A stretch of DNA of 64,000 nucleotides from Endomychus coccineus (lineage: Eukaryota > Arthropoda > Insecta > Coleoptera > Endomychidae), in the NCBI GenBank assembly GCA_958510875.1, contig OY294067.1, positions 236,200,361 to 236,264,360 of the forward strand, written 5' to 3'. Positions 1 through 64,000 of the stretch are shown in pieces (position 1 is the first letter of the stretch; each line of letters begins with the position of its first letter). The notes under the pieces were generated by a model, which saw only the letters and a program-made list of their open reading frames with translations, was not told the DNA's origin and made no database searches. The position numbers were made by a program, and so were the translations under genes.

Positions 1-605
1 TTTTAGCAAGACCAAGACCAAGACTGACCGTGCAAGATTTGAGCAAGAACAAGACTAAGCCTGCGAGACTCTTGCGTCTTTCAGTTAGGACTGAGTGTCG
101 TTTCAGGGAGCGGACAGGCTTAATTTATAATACAAGAAATTGACACATAGAAAACAAACGAAACAAAATAAAAGAAAGTACTAGTACATAAAATTTTGAA
201 GAAGGAAATAGGCAGAAAATAGGAAGACATAAAGTACAGATATAAATGACTATCACTGCATTTTCGTTGAAGGGAAAATTTACGCAGTCCGAATAAGTAA
301 ATGAAAAATAATATATCAAATATAGTATGAAAATAATGAAAAAGAAAAATAAACTATACAGAATAAAGCGTAATAAAATTATATGTAGTATGTTACCGAG
401 AAAATGTTTATTTTCTTAATATTTCAAAAGTTACAGGCCGAAAAAGAGATCTTAGGAACTAATTTGAAATCTAACTTATAATAATAAGGTAGGTATAAGA
501 GCAGGACGCATGCGGCATCCTTTGATTCGCGGCGGCATCCTTTAATGAGAGCCGGCACGTGCCAAGGCGGCGCGGTACAAGACGACACTATCTAAGGGAA
601 TGGAC

Positions 606-613
606 TATAAATA
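606..613 (+). promoter_or_regulatory. TATA-like box of the hAT remnant
   Basis: The sequence tataaata lies about 125 bases upstream of the BED-finger reading frame and downstream of a GC-richer stretch (490-580), which suggests the element's own promoter. The call rests on position and sequence only. Confidence 0.3.
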
Positions 614-731
614 ATAGTATTTATTTCAATTCCAGTCATTCTCAATTGAGCTCTGCTTCGAGTCTAATGTAGTAATTGTTTTTACTCTAATCATTGTTGT
701 TCTCGGAAAACTTATCACGTTTACAATTTGA

Positions 732-881
732 GTGACGAAGTGGAGTTATAGATCAAAAAGACCTAAAAGCAAATTTGATGAGTTTTTCGAAATAATTCAT
801 GCATCCCAAATTGCTTTGTGTAAATTGTGCCAACATAAAAAGGTTGAAATAAAAATAAAATACAGGAACACTAATAGGTAA
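732..881 (+). pseudogene. BED zinc-finger fragment of a hAT transposase
   Basis: The open frame runs from just after a stop at 729 to a TAA at 879. It reads a Lys/Arg-rich start, KFDEFFE, then ALCKLC (the CxxC pair) and a basic KIKYRNTNR stretch. This matches the first half of a BED finger (basic, aromatic, CxxC, then a GTSNL-like turn). The His half is missing: a stop follows, then subterminal repeats. There is no clear ATG. It is a fragment with no catalytic domain. Confidence 0.45.
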
Positions 882-1242
882 TTGCGAGACTTGCGAGACT
901 CTTGCTGCAAGACCAAGACCAAGACTGGGAGCGCAATACCAAGACCAAGACCAGGTGTATTGGCGCAAGACCAAGACCAAGACTGGCTAAGTCTCGTCTT
1001 GTTCTTGCATTTGGGCAACACTAGATTATTTCCGAAATCAATAGCGTTATCCGGTTGACCAGGTATCAAACCTAAGCCTTTCTAAAAATAGAAGTGAATT
1101 CGCATGTTATCATACCCATGCTCTCCTACAGCTTATTGCACAACCATATTGAATATTGCACATTAACCAATAACACAAAATTATTCACTTTATCGAACTA
1201 TAAACTATAACATACCCGTCAACTAAGAAGACTTTTTTCATA

Positions 1243-2700
1243 TAATAACTGCACGAGAGGGAAACCTATAATGTTAGAAGAACATCCTGCGAGCCAGTAG
1301 TGGAATGTATGCATTCGTATTTTTCTTGAGGGTTTGGGGGTTATAGGCATAGGGAAAAAAGACCTCACTAGGTAAAGAGTTCCACAACTTCGCTGTTCGA
1401 TGAAAAAAAATTAACTCTGAAAGGAAGAAGCTTGGCAGGTCTCGAACTTGATAGTGAAGGGGTGACTAGTTTGAGCTCGTCTATTCCGCCTATCTCTCGT
1501 GGTGTAAAGAACCTGCAGAAAACTGTGTTAATTAAGGCGCACATTCCTTGAGATCGACTGGCGGATTTCCTTATGGCCCCATATACTTTTTGGTATTGAG
1601 ATCAAGCAGATTGCGCCCAATTGTGTGCTGACGAAAAACAATTTCAGGCATATGGCTATCGATGGCAGCAATATTAGGAGGGTCTTTCCCTTGTGGATCC
1701 AAAGTGGAATTTGCTGAAAACATTCCAGAAAAAAGGTTGGCCTTTTCTTGTTGTGAAGTAGCCAGTGTGCCATCATCTTTGGTTAGGGGAGGGAATGAAC
1801 TGGAAGTGAAATTCCTACCAATTGCTTTGGCTAAAGTCCAAAACGAACGTGAGGAAATCGGGCATTCGATAAGCTTTAATCTTATTTCGGAATTTATATT
1901 CCTCTTTCGAAACTTTTATTGTTTCATTGCACATATTTTTGGCTTCAACATATATTGTTCTAGGCTCCAGATAAGGCTTACCGCGCCAACGACGGTGTGC
2001 TGTTTGTTTTGAAGCGACGGCCCTAGAATAGATTTTATTGAACCATCGTTCACCAGATTATAGTGATTTGTTGGTATGGGGCATGCAAGTTCCCATTCCA
2101 AGCCTGATAATATCCAAGATCGCCACAGAGATCATTGAGTTGGGTCATTCAAAACATACGCTCCTCCAAGGAAACTTGGAGTAAAAGATGAGAAGACTAT
2201 CCCAGTTGGCTGAGTTGTAATGTCAAACTGTGCCTGGAGGTGTTGGATTGGTTCGTAGAGTGATATAGGGACAGGTCGTAGTGATGAGTGAATGGTTAGA
2301 GTTTCTCAATGGTGTACAGACCTTTACTTCATAAGGATCTGGATTTTTAGTGAGGAATAAGTCAAGCTTATTGGCATAATGATAGTTGTTCTCATCAGGG
2401 ATCCGTGTTGGTTCATTAGTTAACTGCTCGAGATCATAGGTAATGGCGAAGGCCTCAGCCGGTTGCCCTGCGTGATTCGTCTTGTTTGAGAACTTGAGAG
2501 GAGTTGTGAACCTTGAAATCACCCATGATGATAATTTCAGCTGGTAGATGGTTCTGCTGAATGAGGTCAAGTTTCAGAAAAAGGAATTCGAACAGTTCAC
2601 CATGAGCTGGTTCATTTGATGATAAATTCTTGTGATGAAGACTCCAGAAAACACTGTAATATATTTCCACTAATCTGTTAGTGCAGGAAAGATATGGGCG
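1243..2700 (-). mobile_element. Jockey/CR1-type LINE (family A, copy 1), core RT deleted
   Basis: Read on the minus strand from 2700 down, the copy gives an apurinic-type endonuclease segment (MGDFKVHNSS, then EPTRIPDENNY and LDLFLTKNPD), a linker, the start of the reverse transcriptase region near 1660-1510, and then the C-terminal tail at 1505-1245 (NSLPSE-like). The central reverse transcriptase is missing: the join near 1505 fuses the RT start to the tail. The two plus-strand copies at 26-28 kb and 38-40 kb carry the same flanks. Frames are broken, so it is inactive. Confidence 0.75.
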
Positions 2701-3786
2701 ATGTGATCTCTCAACACATAACGTAAATGTAGGTAGAATTACAGAATAAAAATTGTTTTTGTATTTGTGAGACTTAAATCTATTAAATTAAATCAAATTT
2801 GTCAATTTAAATTTATCTAATAAGAGTATGTCATTTCCAACAACAAATCATTAAGAAATTCTTTCGATACTAACATTCAAAATACCGATTATAAAATTGT
2901 GAAAATTGATCGCGCTTGTGGATGCTACAATTTCTTGATTAAGGCACTTGGTAATTATTGAAGAATGGCCCTGGGTAATTATTGAAGAAGCATCTGGCTT
3001 GGGAACAATTGAAAATTTCATTTTCATTTTCATTCTCAATGGAATCTCCAATATTAACCTCTCTCAAAGATCGACAACCACCCTCTTTCTCAAGATTGCT
3101 CAAATTAGCTCCAGTATTTCTGATTTTATTAATACCAATAACCTGAGATCGATCACAAGCAAATTCTTGTCGATTTGCTGGAAATAAGTTCAGAAACTGC
3201 TCTTTTTGCTGTTTGAGCAACTTCAAATGGAAAATATTGTTAATGTTCATCACTTCCTCATGACGTTTTATCTATGTCAGGAAAGCTTCTTTGCTTCGGT
3301 TTATCGTGGATTTGTTGATTAGCAGCCGCTTTATTTTTGCATTGCTATCGTTGCAAACCATCGGAGCATACTAAATCATCATCGATTATTAATCCTAAAT
3401 TTAAAATTTTTTAAAATAATTTTGGAATACATTTTTCCAAATAACTTTGTTGGATACTCGATTGCGAAATCCCTTTGCATTCTCGAATGCAAAAATAGTA
3501 TTTCACAATCTAGAATCAAAAATAATTATTTTTATTCCGACAATTTCATACCGTTTCAAAGAAAATCACAAAATGAAGTGAAAAACTTTCTGAAAATTTA
3601 ATAGCTGTTACAACCTGTTTAGATCAAATTTCTATTTACGTTATCATCAACATGACAGCAATGAAAATTGGTTAGCAAAATAATTTTTTTTGAAATCTCA
3701 TGAAATGTAGGTACAATCTCTCGAAATTCCCGAGCTAAGTGATAAATGACATCAGCTGAGTTTATGCTTTCCAAAGTATAGCATAA
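2701..3786. other. Intronic or flanking sequence without a recognised gene
   Basis: Nothing assignable. A 104-codon minus-strand open frame (2939-3253) has no motif I recognise. The stretch lies 3' of exon 22, and the next dynein exon (completing the AAA3 P-loop) was not found here. Confidence 0.4.
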
Positions 3787-5415
3787 TTAATAATAATAAT
3801 AATAATATATATTTGAATAGGAGACCTAATATACAAAATAACATGTAATTATCTTAAATTAATAAGTAAGAAACTTAAAATAATTTACAACTACTGCCTA
3901 TAAATTATAACAATGATACTAATATCAAATAAATAAACTGTTACCTTTATGGTAGTAACAGACTATGAAGTATTATTGTGAGTCCTGTTAACGTATAAGT
4001 TTTCAATTTCTTGTTTCATAATTGTGAATATCCCTATTGAAAATAATAAATTGATTGAAATAATCTGGTAGTAAATTGCTTAACATTTTAAATATAAATA
4101 ACATAGTTTAATATTTGATTCTATTTTCAACAGATAACCATTCAAGAGTATATAACATTATAGAAATCGGTGTATATCGATTGGCTTTAAGGATTATCCT
4201 CATTCCTTTATTTTGGAGTTTTTGTAATGACGCAAGTGAATTCTTATCCAGTAAGTGAAGAAGTGTAGCACAGTAATCAAAGTGTGATTGTATTATTGTT
4301 TTATATACAGTAATGTTACTCATTAAAGAAAGAGAATTTGAAATTCTAGAAAAGAAAAATATTTTTTTGGATATTTTATTTTTGATGTAGACAAAGTGGT
4401 TTTTAAAAGAAAGTTCATTATCAATAATGAAATGACACCCAAATATTTTATTTGTAAAACTAATTCAATACTCTCGTTGTATATTTTTAAATCAATATTT
4501 TCAAAATTTACATTGCGTAAATTATGTTTTGTGCTAATTAGCATAGGTTTTGTTTTTGAGATATTTAATTTTAATTTATTAATATTTAAAAAATATTCAA
4601 GTTTAACTAGTACATCATTCATTTTTGTAACAGCATTTTGAAGATTCTTGGAAACAATAACAATCAGACTGTCATCAGCAAATAATTTTATGAAATCACA
4701 ATCATCACCTAAAAACTGAATAATATCATTGAGATATATAATAAATAATAAACGTCCTAGTACACTTCCTTGGGGAACTCCATGTATTACGTTTTTAGCG
4801 GATGAAAAAGTATTATCTATTTTGGTGACTTGATTTCTATCAGACAGATAATCATTTAGCCATTTTAAGACTATGCGACTTACCCCATAAGATTCAAGCT
4901 TTTGTAAAACAGTCTCAAAAGCTCTTTTGAAATCAAGGAACACCGCTAAAATAAAATATCACTCATCAATATACTTAAACCATATTCCTAATATCAGTTG
5001 AAGTGACGTCTCGCAAGAATGTTTGGATCGAAAACCGGACTGGTTACTATGTAATAGTTATTTGAATCAAAATGATATAGAAGTTGTTCATAGACACAGA
5101 GTTCAAGTATTTTTTCTAAAGTTGGTAAAGTGTTTACTGGACGAAAGTCACCTGCCGCATTACTATTTTTAATTTTAGGAATAGGAATGATTGTGCTTAT
5201 TTTTGGACTATTAGGAAAAACACCCAAATTTAAAGAAATGTTGATTAGATTTAATATTTCATTATTTATAACGTTATAAGTACTTTTTATAATTTTTCCA
5301 TTAGGCATGTCATAAATATTAGCCGTATTTTTAATTTTTCCTGTTATGTTACTTAAGCTACTTAATGATACTTCTTTAAACTTATCTATTTTATTCACTA
5401 CTATTGGTTCGAAAT
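3787..5415 (-). mobile_element. 5'-truncated Jockey/X-element-like LINE (family B), degenerate reverse transcriptase
   Basis: Minus-strand frames carry RT landmarks in order. IIPIPKIKNS and FRPVNTLPTLEKILE lie in 5476-4994, then VFLDFKRAFET, GVPQGSVLG, and FADDSLIVIV (the catalytic block is FADD, so the second Asp is present). The thumb-region QLQNKGMRIIL lies in 4323-4108. Frameshifts separate these blocks. The 3' end is an ATT-repeat tail, seen on the plus strand as aataataataataat near 3790-3812. The 5' end stops about 60 bases inside the intron after exon 22. It is a dead insertion in the host gene's orientation. Confidence 0.85.
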
Positions 5416-5473
5416 TATTCACTGCCCGAACATTATACATAAGAATGAATATTATCTTCGTTTTAATACATAC

Positions 5474-63125
<57,652 letters not shown>

Positions 63126-64000
63126 TGGAATAATGATGACTCATGTGAGTATAGTGCTATACAAAATTCTTTAGGTACATATTCATAAATTCAGTGACAC
63201 ATTGAGAAAAAAGATTTCAGATATGGAGGAAAAATTTTGAAGGATGAATACTATCAAAGGATAATGTTATATCAAAGTCAACAAAGAAACTAATTAGATA
63301 GTATGAATTGAATTATGATTTTATTTTGTAAATGGTAAAATTAAACTTCAAATTGGGGAAATAAGGGGAAATCGACCATATGGACGCTGGCGAGATAGAC
63401 CATCAGAAAATGATTACAACCGCTCACAGTAGAGTGAAGATGTAGATATAATTAAGAATACGTAGTTGTAAGGTAGTATTTAATAATTGTTCATGACATT
63501 TGGAAGTTTCTAGTAAAAATGGTCAGAATTATGGAAGGTATAACGTAAAGAACAAGAGTGGAAGAGAAGAGCAAAAGTATAGTAAGAAAAAGAATAGTTT
63601 GGTCATTAAAATGATATTATTATATCACTTGCTGGAGTTTAAATTAACTTTGTAATGTTAGGTACCTTAACAAAAATTAGGAGCATTAGGAGAAATTTGT
63701 AGGTATAGTAAAAATTAATAAAACGCGATGTATCATATCCCGAATTAAAAAACGCCTAGGTGATGAAGATTAATAAACTGATAAGTATTTGGATATCGGT
63801 AAAAAAAATGTCGCCACAGTATTAAGGTTTGTAAATAGTGATTGGTTAAAATAGACGTCATCAAAAAGTAATTTTGTGATTGGCTTAGAATAAACAATGA
63901 TGATGAAGAAATTTGTTAGTGAAATTGCACAATGATATCAAAGCTAAATTGATATGAGAAATTAATTTTGGTTGGTTGAAAAAAAGGAAGCACTGACCTC
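63126..64000. other. Upstream intron, no gene
   Basis: AT-rich with no coding or repeat signal recognised. The upstream exon must lie beyond 64000. Confidence 0.4.

Larger units (their letters stand above)
1..1022 (+). mobile_element. hAT transposon remnant, right end inside window
   Basis: The right end at about 1010-1022 reads gggcaacacta, so inward from the end it is a hAT-like terminus (TAGTGTTGCCC). Subterminal runs of the motif aagaccaagacc lie at 1-60 and, denser, at 880-1000. Such terminal-plus-subterminal repeats are typical hAT transposase sites. Between them lie a TATA-like box and a BED-type zinc-finger start, but no transposase core, so this is an internally deleted copy. Its left terminus is before the window, so the target duplication cannot be checked. 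Confidence 0.55.

Noticed and set aside
1662..2012. 116-codon plus-strand open frame
   Set aside because: It is the antisense of the LINE family A linker region.
2939..3253. 104-codon minus-strand open frame
   Set aside because: Contains repeated acidic/Asn codons and no family resemblance; lies in repeat-rich flank of a LINE.
63985..64000. Possible splice donor of the upstream dynein exon at the window edge (complement GAG|gtcagt)
   Set aside because: No coding sequence can be seen beyond the edge to support it.

Overview
The window is insect nuclear DNA: spliceosomal introns, an axonemal dynein gene, an errantivirus, and mariner, pogo, hAT, Penelope-like and Jockey/CR1-like repeats in visibly AT-rich sequence. 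I cannot name the species. The only host gene I can support is one axonemal dynein heavy chain on the minus strand. Its 22 exons run from 63125 down to 5474, and the gene continues past both edges of the window.

The exons encode about 1,497 codons. In order they give the stem (exons 1-4), the DHC_N2/linker region (5-13), AAA1 (14-17), AAA2 (18-21) and the start of AAA3 (22, ending on the first glycine of the AAA3 P-loop). The order, spacing and motifs fit the outer-arm gamma heavy chain class (vertebrate DNAH5/DNAH8; Drosophila kl-3 and its autosomal paralogue). Nearly every exon joins the next in frame with standard splice sites. There are two exceptions: a 50-base intron with a GC donor (41728-41777), and exon 15, where the coordinates give one base too many.

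Intron sizes are bimodal. Nine are short (50-415 bases) and twelve are 1.5-7.4 kb, the large ones filled by mobile DNA. From left to right: a gutted hAT element (1-1022); a reverse-strand LINE (1243-2700); a second LINE ending about 60 bases from exon 22 (3787-5415); a fold-back element (6523-8702); a miniature errantivirus made of LTR, env fragment and LTR (8816-9847); a 177-base hammerhead-ribozyme insertion (13050-13226); a dead mariner (13817-14933); a MULE fragment (15 kb); a Cys-rich-protein element (17-19.7 kb); a Penelope-like GIY-YIG fragment (20.1-20.6 kb); a hAT element nested in a hammerhead-bearing repeat (22849-25193); LINE copies (26-28, 29.7, 37.8-40.6 kb); a fold-back with arms near 1.1 kb (32.28-34.9 kb); tandem repeats (42.2-43.4 and 44.86-45.33 kb); another fold-back (46.84-48.37 kb) next to an R2/R4-like LINE; a Penelope-like copy split by an LTR-like insertion (50.3-52.8 kb); a ribozyme cluster (54.25-54.53 kb); and a pogo/Tigger element split by a 1-kb palindrome of Penelope-like ends (55.46-59.03 kb).

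The least ordinary signal is a set of three hammerhead-ribozyme families. Family A has one intact-looking copy (54251-54335) and three decayed ones. Family B is nearly the whole of a 177-base insertion bounded by a perfect 11-base target duplication. Family C is a decayed 57-base tandem pair. The second theme is the number of long inverted repeats inside one transcribed gene, each able to fold into long double-stranded RNA. Exon calls are from hand translation; transposon clade names are from recognised motifs, not searches.
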